The notes: generated by a model from the sequence alone, not told the origin. 64,000 bases of DNA from CAZFLY01 sp964519995 (GCA_964519995.1 CAZFLY010000001.1:1-64000); one strand, 5' to 3'. Positions 1 to 8,795 are shown, numbered from the stretch's first letter. Translations and numbers: made by a program.

Positions 1-40
1 AAGGCCGGATCTTCGACATCAATAATCTCCCCCTAATTTA

Positions 41-110
41 CGATTGACTACGAACTAAGAACTATGAACTACGAACTAATAACTATGAACAGTCCATTAG
101 TTCGATACAT
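41..110. repeat. Degenerate short tandem repeat (GAACTACGAACTA type)
   Basis: A stretch built from variants of the unit ACTA(C/T)GAACTA repeated about six times. Similar word-like repeats occur at 27722-27763, 27792-27825 and 32238-32310, always between genes. No gene is recognised in 1-577; besides this repeat it holds the palindrome at 246-285 and otherwise nothing I can name. The ORFs that cross it have no coding character. Confidence 0.6.
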
Positions 111-245
111 ATTATACCCAAAAACGACTAAAAAACAAGCAAAATCCGCATCTTTATCCAAAATTGTCCTTTACTCGCCCGCGTCAAGAGGTGCGGATGC
201 TGGACAACGAATTGTTCTTTTCACAAATCGTTTATACACTATTCA

Positions 246-285
246 TACGTAAAGCGCGTACGCGCTTTACGTACGCGTTTTTTTT
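246..285 (+). terminator. 28-bp perfect palindrome followed by a T tract
   Basis: Bases 246-273 form a perfect palindrome centred between 259 and 260 (arm TACGTAAAGCGCGT). A run of eight T follows at 278-285. This fits a rho-independent terminator for a plus-strand transcript whose gene would lie to the left of the window or in 1-240. A perfect palindrome has no loop bases, so a cruciform or protein-binding role is an alternative. Confidence 0.5.
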
Positions 286-577
286 GTTTTTGGTTGTTTA
301 TACGCCGCAGGCGTATTAAGGCCAAATAAAAGGTGGATTTGTTTTGGTAGGGTGGGCACGGCCCACCAACTTCAAAATGGTGTGCGGTGTACATACTACA
401 TTCTGTCACACGTCGGTAAAAAGAAAGATGTATGGTGTCCCCAGATTTATTCAAAAATACAATACAGAATTGAGAATTTAGAATGTATAATTGAGCGATG
501 AAAAATTGGGCGAAAAAGGGTCAATTCAGAACAATAAGGTGCCTTAAATTTTTCTCGACTAAAGAAGAAATGCCTAT

Positions 578-1702
578 ATGAAAAATGTGAATACGCTTGA
601 ATATCATAAGGGAAATCCAGATATATCTGTTGAGAGATATATTCGAAGTAAGCGCGTTGAATTGGCACATGAAATTCAGTACGCTAAAAAGGTTTATCTT
701 GACACCAAATTTTGGATACTTTTACGAGATGCACGTATGGGAAATGCCGCTGGCTATAACGCCATGAAACTGCTTCACGTTTTAGAAGACCTTGTCGCAA
801 AGAACCTTGTGGTTTGTCCAATTAGCAATGATACCTTCGCAGAAATCTTCAAGCAGACAGACACGGAAACTCTGAAGGCCTGCGTGCAAGTCATAGATGA
901 TCTATCCAAGGGTATTGCAATCTTGGCAATGAAAGAGCGTATCGACCTCGAAGTATTTCATTTCATTGGTGAAAAAACGAAGGGGACCGATTCCGTTTAC
1001 TCACTAGACGAATTGGTCTGGACAAAGATCGCTTATGTTCTGGGCTTTGCTACTCCGACCTCAGATTCCTGGCCTCCAGATATAAATTATGCAATCCAGA
1101 AGGCTTTCATAGACCAAATGTGGGTTGTTACATTGACCGACATGTTAGATCAAATGGGTGACGACGCCATATCCCAAGTGTCAAAATTTCCGGATATCTC
1201 TCAAGAACTGAATGAAGGAAAGTTCTCACATATTAAGGACCATAAATCATTTAAGCAGTTGTTCATAGGAGAACTGGCAGGGTTACTTGACCTCTACAAG
1301 CCAGATTTTCAAGACTTGATGGTATACCTTTATAAATCCGAGACCGGCCAGAGTCTTAGTGCAGATGAAATCTCTTCAGATAATAGTGGTCGAATGGTTG
1401 CTAATCTTATTTATCATGCGTTCCGACTTAACAAGATAAAATCCGAACTGCCGTCGTTTCGCATAGGTGCAGGAATTCATGCTGCGGTGCAGTGGGATAA
1501 AGGACGTAAATACAAACCAAATGATATACACGATTTTCAACATGCAGCTGCAGCTGTTCCCTATTGTGATTATTTCCTGACGGAAGCTAACCTACGACAT
1601 TTAGTGTGCGATAAGAACCTGAAATTTGATGCTCTTTTCCGATGCAAAACTATCTCGGATATCACTGATGCAATAAAGGAGCTTTCGCAAATTACTATAT
1701 AG
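578..1702 (+). CDS. PIN-like domain protein, possible RNase or defence component
   Basis: A 374-residue protein that I do not recognise as a named family. Two parts look like the split acidic site of a PIN-type nuclease. Near the N-terminus, VYLDTKFW (Asp42) resembles the first strand of PIN domains. Near the C-terminus, NDIHDFQHAAAAVPYCDYFL (residues 315-334, with Asp319 and Asp331) resembles the conserved D..HA..a..cD.fvT segment. Between them lie about 270 mostly helical residues, far more than in a toxin-type VapC (about 130 residues), so this would be a PIN-like domain with a large insertion. No signal peptide or membrane segment is evident. The gene ends 119 bp before the methyltransferase-nuclease fusion on the same strand, which suggests a shared accessory or defence role; this is inference. 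Confidence 0.55.
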   Translation: MKNVNTLEYHKGNPDISVERYIRSKRVELAHEIQYAKKVYLDTKFWILLRDARMGNAAGYNAMKLLHVLEDLVAKNLVVCPISNDTFAEIFKQTDTETLKACVQVIDDLSKGIAILAMKERIDLEVFHFIGEKTKGTDSVYSLDELVWTKIAYVLGFATPTSDSWPPDINYAIQKAFIDQMWVVTLTDMLDQMGDDAISQVSKFPDISQELNEGKFSHIKDHKSFKQLFIGELAGLLDLYKPDFQDLMVYLYKSETGQSLSADEISSDNSGRMVANLIYHAFRLNKIKSELPSFRIGAGIHAAVQWDKGRKYKPNDIHDFQHAAAAVPYCDYFLTEANLRHLVCDKNLKFDALFRCKTISDITDAIKELSQITI

Positions 1703-1821
1703 CAAGTCGTAACAAGAGACAATCTTATACAATGGTTCCTTGTAATGTAATAAAATTACCAAAAATTGGTTTTGATGGCTACCGCTTGCAAATTATTGGT
1801 CAGAGATTAAACTGACGGTTT

Positions 1822-3327
1822 ATGGCAAAGAAGGCGACAAAATCAAAGGTGGGGAAATCCTTCGACATTGCTCAGGGCAGGCCATCGGCTCTGGTCGATA
1901 CACGGGTGATTTACTGTGGAGATAACCTTGACCAGCTCAAAAAATTTCCTAATGAGTGCGTTGATCTGATTTATATCGACCCGCCTTTTAACTCCAACCG
2001 TAATTATGAAGTATTTTGGGGTGAGACAAAGGAAAAACGTTCCTTTGAAGACCGACATGCTTCGACACAGGCTTACATTGAATTTATGCGGCCGCGTTGT
2101 GTTGAACTTGCCCGCGTTCTAAAGAAAACCGGTTCATTCTATTACCACTGCGACTGGCACGCATCTCACTATGTAAAAATAATGCTTGATCAGATATTCA
2201 ACGAAAACCAGTTTCAAACGGAAATAATCTGGCGTAGAACTAACGCCAAAGGACTAGCTTTCCGGTCTTTTCCGAACGACCATGACACAATTTATTATTA
2301 CAATAAAAGCGATAATTACACGTTTAACCGTCAATATCTCCCTCACGGTGAGGAATATATAAAGAAATTCTATAAATACGTTGAGCCTGAAACTGGGAGA
2401 AGATATGCACTTGATAACTTAGCAAATCCCAACAAAGACCGTCCCAATCTAACATACGAATTCTTGGGAGTAAACCGTGTTTGGCGTTGGAAAAAAGAAC
2501 GAATGCAAGAGGCATATGAAAAGGGGTTTATTGTACAGTCTCATCCTGGCGCTGTCCCTCGCCTTAAACGATATCTTGATGAACAGGAGGGCATACCAAT
2601 TGATAGCATATGGGCTGATATTCCGCCCATTCAATCTCAATCAGAGGAGAGGCTTGGCTACCCCACGCAAAAGCCGCTTGCACTTTTAGACCGGATTGTA
2701 AAAGCAAGCTCTAATCCAAACGATATTGTACTTGATGCCTTCTGTGGGTGCGGAACGGCATTAGTTGCATCTGAAAATCTTGGACGACAGTGGATAGGTA
2801 TTGATATTTCACCGACTGCCTGTCGGGTGATGGCAAAGCGTTTGCGTGATGTCTGTGGTATGAAAGAAGATGAAAAGCTCTGGCGGATTGGACGCGGATT
2901 TATCGTTCGAGACCTGCCGTGGACCGAGGAGCAACTTCGCAAGATTCCGCCATTTGAATTTGAGAACTGGGCTGTTATAGCGCTGGGCGGTATTCCCAAT
3001 AAGGCACAGGTCGGAGATATGGGTATCGATGGACGAATTTATCCCGTCTCGGCAACGCCAAAGAAAGAGAAAGGCGAACTGGCCTTTATGGATGTATGGT
3101 ATCCTATCCAGGTCAAGCAGAAAGACAAGGTCGGCAGGCCTGATATAGATTCCTTTGAGGCCGTGATGATGCGCGAAGACCGCCAGAAAGGGTTCTTTGT
3201 CTCCTTCGATTTCTCATCCGATGCCATAAGCGAAATACAATCGTTCTTCAAGAAGACCGGAAAGAGTATAATTGCCCTTACCGTTAAAGACATTCTCGAA
3301 GAACAGATCGCATATAAATTAGCGTAA
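1822..3327 (+). CDS. Site-specific DNA methyltransferase fused to an Mrr-like nuclease domain
   Basis: A 501-residue protein. The first 350 residues are an amino-DNA methyltransferase (adenine N6 or cytosine N4) of circularly permuted order: catalytic motif IV DPPF at 53-56 comes first, then YPTQKP at 280-285, then the SAM-binding motif DAFCGCGT at 305-312 followed by GIDIS. After about residue 375 there is a second domain with FENWAVIALGG, GDMGIDGRIYP (398-408) and PIQVKQK (428-434). The spaced D...QxK pattern, with the GxDGG-like loop before it, is that of Mrr-type PD-(D/E)XK endonucleases. One chain may therefore both modify and cut, as in type IIG enzymes, but I see no separate specificity domain apart from the central 120-260 region. 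The gene follows the PIN-like gene and lies in an accessory patch bounded by a guaA 3'-end copy. Confidence 0.85.
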   Translation: MAKKATKSKVGKSFDIAQGRPSALVDTRVIYCGDNLDQLKKFPNECVDLIYIDPPFNSNRNYEVFWGETKEKRSFEDRHASTQAYIEFMRPRCVELARVLKKTGSFYYHCDWHASHYVKIMLDQIFNENQFQTEIIWRRTNAKGLAFRSFPNDHDTIYYYNKSDNYTFNRQYLPHGEEYIKKFYKYVEPETGRRYALDNLANPNKDRPNLTYEFLGVNRVWRWKKERMQEAYEKGFIVQSHPGAVPRLKRYLDEQEGIPIDSIWADIPPIQSQSEERLGYPTQKPLALLDRIVKASSNPNDIVLDAFCGCGTALVASENLGRQWIGIDISPTACRVMAKRLRDVCGMKEDEKLWRIGRGFIVRDLPWTEEQLRKIPPFEFENWAVIALGGIPNKAQVGDMGIDGRIYPVSATPKKEKGELAFMDVWYPIQVKQKDKVGRPDIDSFEAVMMREDRQKGFFVSFDFSSDAISEIQSFFKKTGKSIIALTVKDILEEQIAYKLA

Positions 3328-3605
3328 AGGAAAAAATGTTCAGGAGCATTTTGGGGATGTTTGTAGCTGGGTATGTGCGATTTCATCGCACCTTACTGAT
3401 TCTGACAGCGAGTATCCTGATCTTTGCGAGCGGTGCATTTCCGTTTTGCGTCCCTTCGGCTGTGCTCCCCGCTTCGCCCGAAACGATGAGGCTTCGCAGG
3501 GCAGGCAGGGCGGGCTTTGTGTTAAAATTGCTTTACCAAACTAACACCCGTTGCAGGCCATCGATGTTCCCTGCAGGCGAGATACGAAAAGTGAGCGACG
3601 AAATC

Positions 3606-3637
3606 ATTCCCACTCGATAGTAGCTGGTGGTTTGCTG
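3606..3637. repeat. Copy of the guaA 3' end (possible att site)
   Basis: These 32 bases match 4832-4863, the true 3' end of guaA, at 29 positions and in the same orientation. Read on the minus strand they encode VSKPPATIEWE and a TGA stop; upstream of that the frame closes within a few codons, so no guaA body is present. The copy lies in the otherwise gene-free stretch 3328-3864, which also has a GC-rich, partly symmetrical tract at about 3440-3525. The 3' end of guaA is a known insertion target for genomic islands, so this may be an att repeat. I see no integrase gene in the window to confirm it. Confidence 0.7.
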
Positions 3638-3864
3638 ACGTTTAGCCAACTTTAGCGTATTTAGCCGCCCAAATAGATACGGCGGCAGACGTTTTATTCT
3701 TGATGCTGGCTCAATCTTGAATTCTGTCATTTTGCTCACCTATCTATGAACTTGAGGGTTCGCCTCTACATAATCGGATAGTTTACAGAAAACAGGTGAA
3801 TTTTCAAAACCTTTTATAGCATGCGGCGTACAGTTTTGAGCGTATAGCCTATCCGCTATGCCGG

Positions 3865-4656
3865 CTAAAAGCATTTGAGCAGATTAACTCCAATGGCCGG
3901 ATTGTATGAATTCCCAAGATATGGTAACACTTCAAACCCAGCGACTTCTAAGTCCTTATGTTTGCCAGCCACGGTGTGACCAACCACCCAGCCGAGGGTT
4001 GCACCGAAGACAATATCACTCGCCCAGTGACTGCCTGCGTCCATCATTCTATAAGCGACAAGACCCGCTAGTGCGTAAGCTGGAATACCAACCTTAAGGC
4101 CATAAAATTCGTGCAACACCGATGCAACCGTAAAAGAACTCGACGTATGGCCGCTGGGCCAAGCCCAGCTATCTCCATTCGGCGTATCGTTGCTGCGGAC
4201 AGCCTTTAAACCCAACGTCACAGCGTCATTTATAGCTAGTGCCGAGAGCATGGTCATAGAGCGTTGTTTGTTAAGATCATCCTGATTTTCCGCACTTATG
4301 GCATACCAGACAGCAACGGCAGGAAAATGGAATGCAGGCGATCCAACGATGTCGAAGGTCTCATCCCAAAGATCATCAAAACTTGGATGACTTCTGAAAT
4401 GCTCAGCCAATCGCTCATCAATATCGTTGTTGGTCATCATCACGCTAAGTCCACCTGCCAGCAGCAACGCAACTATATTGTCGTTTCTCAGGAAAATATC
4501 TTTCGTGTCTTCAAACAGTTTTTCTGGAAAAACAGCAGAATCAACCTTAGCCGACTCAAGCCAAAGATTCTTTGCTGCCGGAGCTGTTTGTTGCTGAGCG
4601 CCGGCGTTGGCAGATATAACGATAGCGCAGAGAAAAATCAGCAGCTTTTTATCCAC
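3865..4656 (-). CDS. Exported PAP2-superfamily phosphatase
   Basis: A 263-residue protein starting with a typical signal peptide (MDKKLLIFLCAIVISANAGA, likely cut near residue 20). It carries the three-part PAP2 phosphatase signature: a K.....R-like segment at LKAVRSNDTPN (150-160), PSGHTSSSF (167-175) with His170, and R203...SHWASD (209-214) with His210 and Asp214 as the phosphohistidine pair. Hydrophobic stretches around 61-75, 112-121 and 190-230 suggest membrane-associated helices. Substrates in this superfamily are lipid phosphates such as undecaprenyl or phosphatidyl phosphate; which one applies here cannot be read from sequence. The gene lies between guaA and the displaced copy of the guaA 3' end, so it could be cargo of an insertion there. 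Confidence 0.85.
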   Translation of the reverse strand: MDKKLLIFLCAIVISANAGAQQQTAPAAKNLWLESAKVDSAVFPEKLFEDTKDIFLRNDNIVALLLAGGLSVMMTNNDIDERLAEHFRSHPSFDDLWDETFDIVGSPAFHFPAVAVWYAISAENQDDLNKQRSMTMLSALAINDAVTLGLKAVRSNDTPNGDSWAWPSGHTSSSFTVASVLHEFYGLKVGIPAYALAGLVAYRMMDAGSHWASDIVFGATLGWVVGHTVAGKHKDLEVAGFEVLPYLGNSYNPAIGVNLLKCF

Positions 4657-4829
4657 GCAAAATCCTTAAGAATATGAAATTTTGACATTAAGACCGAAAA
4701 CGGGACGAGTTTGAAATAAACCTGCTCACGGCCACAGACTTTACCAGCTATATTGTTGTCTTCCAATCGAATTCCCGATCTTGTCGATGATGTAGCTTTA
4801 ATCTATAAACTTTATGCTTAGAGTTTTTG

Positions 4830-6392
4830 TTATTCCCACTCGATCGTGGCCGGTGGTTTGCTGGAAATATCGTACACAACACGATTGACACCGCGAACCT
4901 CGTTTATAATTCTGCTTGAGACGAGCGCCAATACCTCAAATGGAATCTGGTAGAAATCAGCAGTCATAAAATCCGTTGTTTCCACCGCTCGGATGGCGAT
5001 AACGTTTTCATAGCTTCGCTCATCACCCATAACACCTACGGTCGAGACGGGCACCAGCACAGCGAGCGCCTGGGATACTTTTCGGTATAGGCCGGCAGAT
5101 ATAATCTCATCGATGAGTATCTCATCGGCAGCCCTAAGGACTTCAAGTCTCTCGGTGGTGACCTCGCCGATTATTCTAACGGCCAGCCCCGGGCCCGGAA
5201 ATGGATGCCGCCAGACAATATCTTCTGGTAAACCAAGATATTCGCCGACGAGCCGGACTTCGTCTTTGAACAGATCGCGTAGTGGCTCAATCAGCTCAAA
5301 GCCCAACTCTGCAGGCAGACCTCCGACATTGTGGTGCAGTTTTATGTTCGCAGCAGGATTGCCATCTTTCGACCCCGATTCGATTACATCGGGATAAAGT
5401 GTTCCCTGCGCGAGGAATTTTACATTAGGGACGTTTGTTGCTTCCGACTTGAAGGCCCCGATAAATTCTGCACCAATAATTCTGCGTTTTTGTTGTGGGT
5501 CGGTAATCCCTTTTAGAGCCGAGAGAAACTGCTTCGACCAATCCACAATCCTCAAGTCGATATGAAAATGGTCACGAAAAGTTGAGACTACATTGTCCCG
5601 CTCATTTTTGCGTAAAAGGCCGTTATCGACAAATATACAAACAAGCTGATCGCCGATCGCCTCGTGCAGCATCGAAGCAACAACCGATGAATCGACTCCG
5701 CCACTTAATCCGCAGATTACTGAAGCACCGCCTACCTGTTTGTGAATTGTCCGGATAGACTCAGCGACAAAGTCGCTCATTTTCCAGTCGCTGCTACAGC
5801 CGCAGATGTCATACAGAAAATTCTTGAGTATCTGCGAGCCTTTCGGCGTATGAGTGACTTCCGGATGGAATTGAACGCCGTAAAATTTCTTCTTATGTCT
5901 GACAGCAGCGTGCGGACACGTCTTTGTGGAAGCAAGCTTAACGAAATTATCACCCCCGTGTCTTCTGTCAAAGACAGAAACGGGGGCAATCTGATCGCCG
6001 TGACTTGCCCAGACGAGCGTCGAATCCGGCATGTTTGCAAACAGGTCATCTTTATTGAGTATCGTCAAGTTTGTTCTGCCGTATTCATGATATTGCGCTC
6101 GTGTTACTTCGGCCCCTAAGATTTGACAGCCAAGCTGCATGCCGTAGCAGATGCCGAGAATAGGAACGTTCAGCTCGAAGATTTTTTCATCGCAGCGAGG
6201 GGCGTTTTTATCGTAAACGCTGGCAGGCCCCCCGGATAGTATCAGCCCTTTGAGCGGCAGTTTCGATAACTCATCAACTGAAATATCTGCACGGCAGATT
6301 CGCGAGTAGACGTTGTGCTCACGCACCCTGCGGGCTATTAGTTGGCCATACTGGCTGCCAAAATCGAGAATAGCTATCATTTCATGGGACAT
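4830..6392 (-). CDS. guaA: GMP synthase, glutamine-hydrolysing
   Basis: Converts XMP to GMP with ATP and glutamine, the last step of guanine nucleotide synthesis in the cytosol. The ATG at 6392 (MSHEMIAILDFGSQ) has AAAGG about 8 bases upstream; a GTG at 6401 in the same frame is the alternative. From the ATG the protein is 520 residues, close to the family norm. The N-terminal class I glutaminase has GICYGMQLG with nucleophile Cys82, and GVQFHPE with His176 and Glu178. The ATP pyrophosphatase domain has the P-loop SGGVDSS (230-236), and the C-terminal dimerisation domain has HPFPGPGLAVR. Residues about 135-147 (APVSVFDRRHGG) are encoded by a palindromic repeat and look like an in-frame insertion after SHGDQI. 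Downstream of guaB in the same direction with a 78-87 bp gap. Confidence 0.97.
   Translation of the reverse strand: MSHEMIAILDFGSQYGQLIARRVREHNVYSRICRADISVDELSKLPLKGLILSGGPASVYDKNAPRCDEKIFELNVPILGICYGMQLGCQILGAEVTRAQYHEYGRTNLTILNKDDLFANMPDSTLVWASHGDQIAPVSVFDRRHGGDNFVKLASTKTCPHAAVRHKKKFYGVQFHPEVTHTPKGSQILKNFLYDICGCSSDWKMSDFVAESIRTIHKQVGGASVICGLSGGVDSSVVASMLHEAIGDQLVCIFVDNGLLRKNERDNVVSTFRDHFHIDLRIVDWSKQFLSALKGITDPQQKRRIIGAEFIGAFKSEATNVPNVKFLAQGTLYPDVIESGSKDGNPAANIKLHHNVGGLPAELGFELIEPLRDLFKDEVRLVGEYLGLPEDIVWRHPFPGPGLAVRIIGEVTTERLEVLRAADEILIDEIISAGLYRKVSQALAVLVPVSTVGVMGDERSYENVIAIRAVETTDFMTADFYQIPFEVLALVSSRIINEVRGVNRVVYDISSKPPATIEWE
4832..4863. repeat. guaA 3' end, partner of the copy at 3606-3637
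   Basis: The last 11 codons of guaA plus most of its stop form one half of a 32-bp direct repeat (29 of 32 identical) with 3606-3637. The two copies are 1226 bp apart and enclose the PAP2 gene. If this is an att pair, the guaA-proximal copy restores the gene and the distal copy marks the outer edge. Confidence 0.65.
5952..5987. repeat. Palindromic element inside the guaA reading frame
   Basis: A 36-base hairpin: CCCCCGTGTCTTCTGTC on the left pairs imperfectly with GACAGAAACGGGGG on the right. With only a few mismatches the same sequence forms the end hairpin of the intergenic repeat at 57951-58115, and a split version lies in 37517-37721. In guaA it supplies about 12 codons without a frameshift or stop, next to the glutaminase loop that precedes DNFVKLAST. 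Confidence 0.85.
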
Positions 6393-6411
6393 AACCCACA
6401 CCTTTTACTAC

Positions 6412-6466
6412 AGCGTTTAGCATACAGCGCAATAGGAAATGCATAGTAGCCTGTACGCTAAACGCT
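6412..6466. repeat. Inverted repeat between guaB and guaA
   Basis: AGCGTTTAGCATACA at 6412-6426 is mirrored by TGTACGCTAAACGCT at 6452-6466, with 14 of 15 positions complementary. It lies in the short gap between the two gua genes, so it would be transcribed as a hairpin on the guaBA message. It could be an intergenic repeat or an mRNA-processing or stability element; no T tract follows, so termination is unlikely. Confidence 0.6.
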
Positions 6467-6478
6467 ATACGCTAAGTA

Positions 6479-7951
6479 TCAATCCTCAAAAGGTAGTGTG
6501 GCCGAGTAGTTTGGGGCCTCTTTGGTTATTTGTATATCGTGGGGATGAGATTCATTAACCGAAGCAGCGCTTACGCGAACAAATTGGGCCTTTTCCATCA
6601 GCTCTTTTATGCTTTTAGCGCCGCAGTAGCCCATGCCTGCGCGCAGCCCACCAACAAGCTGGTAAACAAAGTCACTGAGTGCTCCCTTATATGGAACCCT
6701 GCCTTCTACACCTTCGGGCACAAGTTTACTCGCTTCGGTGGTACTGCTCTGGCTGTATCGCTCTGCAGAGCCTTTAACCATCGCCCCGAGTGAACCCATA
6801 CCTCTATATTCTTTGAATTGTCTTCCCTTGTAGATAACAAGTTGGCCTGGACTCTCCTTAAGACCTGCAAACAGTGAACCTATCATTACGCTGGATGCAC
6901 CGGCTGCAATCGCCTTAGTTATGTCGCCGGACTGTCTTACTCCTCCATCAGCAATGACGGGGATATTATGTTCCCGAGCTACCCGGGCACAGTTAATGAT
7001 CGCAGATATCTGAGGCACTCCCACGCCAGAGATTACCCTTGTAGTGCAAATAGCACCGGGCCCGATGCCGACCTTGACGGCATTTGCCCCCGCGGCTATC
7101 AAGTCCTGTGCGGCATCAAGCGTTGCGATATTGCCTGCGATTACATCGATATCGTATTGAGCTTTTATCTTTTTGACGGTATCGATAACATTCTGCGAAT
7201 GACCGTGAGCTGTATCAATAACGATAATGTCAACATCTGCTGCGATCAAAGCCTCGATACGCTCGTAATCGTGCACACTCACAGCAGCACCAACAAGGAG
7301 TCTGCCACGCTTATCCCGGGCGGCCCTTGGATATTGCTGGACGCGGTCGATGTCTCTCATAGTAATCAGGCCAGCCAATTCGCTTCCATTTTTTACGAGA
7401 AGTAATTTTTCCACTTTGTGCTTCTGCAGAATCTCCTTTGCCTGTTCGAGTGTCGTCCCTGCAGGGCCTGTGACAAGCTTGTCTTTTGTCATGATTAAAT
7501 CTATCTTGACATCATAATCCTTGAGAAACTTCAGATCCCTGCGGGTGAGGATGCCGACCAGCTTTTTGCCTTGCACTATGGGAATGCCTGAGACATTCTG
7601 CTCGTTCATTAGCTCCTGGGCTCTTCTTACAGGCTCGCTCGGGGATAATGTCACAGGGTCAAGAATCACGCCATGTTCTGATCGCTTGACCTTGGCGACC
7701 TCTCTTTTCTGGGCTTCAACAGAAAGGTTCTTATGGATAATACCGATGCCACCTTCCTGCGCCAGTGCGATCGCCAGAGCTGACTCGGTAACAGTATCCA
7801 TAGCAGCAGATACTATCGGAATGTTTATATTGATATTGTTGGTTAGCTTCGTACTGGTGTCCGCTTGGCTCGGCACAAAATCACTCTCTGCCGGTATCAG
7901 CAGCACATCGTCGAAGGTTATCCCTTCAGCGACGATCTTGCTCTTATCCAT
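6479..7951 (-). CDS. guaB: Inosine-5'-monophosphate dehydrogenase
   Basis: Oxidises IMP to XMP with NAD+, the committed step of guanine nucleotide synthesis. The 490-residue length is typical. The N-terminal barrel strand reads GITFDDVLLIP (10-20). Two CBS domains occupy about 95-205, the usual adenosine/guanosine nucleotide sensor. The catalytic loop GIGPGAICTTR (296-306) holds Cys302, and the mobile flap region has YRGMGSLGAM. The C-terminus contains GGLRAGMGYCGA. guaA follows on the same strand after 78-87 bp, making a guaBA operon, a very common arrangement. Transcription would start in 7952-8190, shared with the divergent zinc-ribbon gene. Confidence 0.97.
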   Translation of the reverse strand: MDKSKIVAEGITFDDVLLIPAESDFVPSQADTSTKLTNNININIPIVSAAMDTVTESALAIALAQEGGIGIIHKNLSVEAQKREVAKVKRSEHGVILDPVTLSPSEPVRRAQELMNEQNVSGIPIVQGKKLVGILTRRDLKFLKDYDVKIDLIMTKDKLVTGPAGTTLEQAKEILQKHKVEKLLLVKNGSELAGLITMRDIDRVQQYPRAARDKRGRLLVGAAVSVHDYERIEALIAADVDIIVIDTAHGHSQNVIDTVKKIKAQYDIDVIAGNIATLDAAQDLIAAGANAVKVGIGPGAICTTRVISGVGVPQISAIINCARVAREHNIPVIADGGVRQSGDITKAIAAGASSVMIGSLFAGLKESPGQLVIYKGRQFKEYRGMGSLGAMVKGSAERYSQSSTTEASKLVPEGVEGRVPYKGALSDFVYQLVGGLRAGMGYCGAKSIKELMEKAQFVRVSAASVNESHPHDIQITKEAPNYSATLPFED

Positions 7952-8194
7952 TCGTATCTCCGATTATCTGTTTGGCGATTCCTTCCAAAAAAGTAAGTAT
8001 AATAACGCCATAAACCAGCGTCAAACCTATTTTCGTTCCTCTGCCCATCGACTAAGGGTAGACTTTTCTGAGCTTGCACTGTTTTGTTTTGACACTGTAA
8101 AGTGCCTACGTTATCTTAACTCTAAGATAGGGCAATATGTCGATTAACAATGAGTCAATACATATAATATGAAATTTCTGGAGGGCAGAAAGCC

Positions 8195-8698
8195 ATGAAA
8201 TGTCCGGCATGTGGAAATAAGTTACAGCAAATGTCAGTTGACGATGTCACAGTCGACGTGTGCAAAGGCGGCTGCGGAGGAATATGGTTTGACAACTTTG
8301 AGATAAAGAAATTTGATGAACCACATGAGTCCACAGGAGAACACCTGTTGGAGATAGAACGAAATGTAGGTATAACCATTGACCATACAAAGAAAAGAAT
8401 GTGCCCGAAATGTGATGATGTCGTAATGATGAGGCACTTTTTCAGTGTCAAAAAGGAGGTCGAAGTCGATGAGTGTCCAGGCTGTGGCGGTTTCTGGCTG
8501 GACTGCGGTGAACTAAGGAAAATTCGAAGTTTATTCAACACTGAAGAGGAACGAAAGAAAACCGCAGAAGAATACTTCGATGAGATATTCGGCAAGCAGC
8601 TTCGTGAGATGAAAGCCAAAAATGAACTTAATACAGCAGAGCGAATTACAAGCATATTCCGATTTGTCTGTCCGAGCTACTACATCCCAAATAAGTAG
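8195..8698 (+). CDS. Double zinc-ribbon protein (zf-TFIIB type)
   Basis: A 167-residue protein with two copies of the small zinc-ribbon found in the zf-TFIIB (COG3809-like) family. The first has Cys3, Cys6, Cys23 and Cys27 around KCPACGNKL and VCKGGCGGIWFD. The second has Cys70, Cys73, Cys94 and Cys97 around MCPKCDDV and ECPGCGGFWLDCGEL. The pattern CxGCGGxWxDxxEL in both is diagnostic. The rest is a charged helical tail. Function in this family is unknown; nucleic acid or protein binding is a guess. GGAGGG lies 9 bases before the ATG. Upstream, at 8112-8129, a small hairpin (TATCTTA-actc-TAAGATA) could be an operator. Confidence 0.85.
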   Translation: MKCPACGNKLQQMSVDDVTVDVCKGGCGGIWFDNFEIKKFDEPHESTGEHLLEIERNVGITIDHTKKRMCPKCDDVVMMRHFFSVKKEVEVDECPGCGGFWLDCGELRKIRSLFNTEEERKKTAEEYFDEIFGKQLREMKAKNELNTAERITSIFRFVCPSYYIPNK

Positions 8699-8795
8699 GA
8701 TTGGAGAGCTCTTTAACAACGGCCACTAACGATAGTTCGATATATACAGAGCACCAGCCCTCTGGACTTAGGCGAAGAACAAGCGAGCCATCTAA

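Noticed and set aside
3336..3620. 94-codon ORF after the methyltransferase-nuclease gene
   Set aside because: Crosses a GC-rich palindromic tract and ends at the guaA 3'-end copy; sequence has no domain and odd composition.
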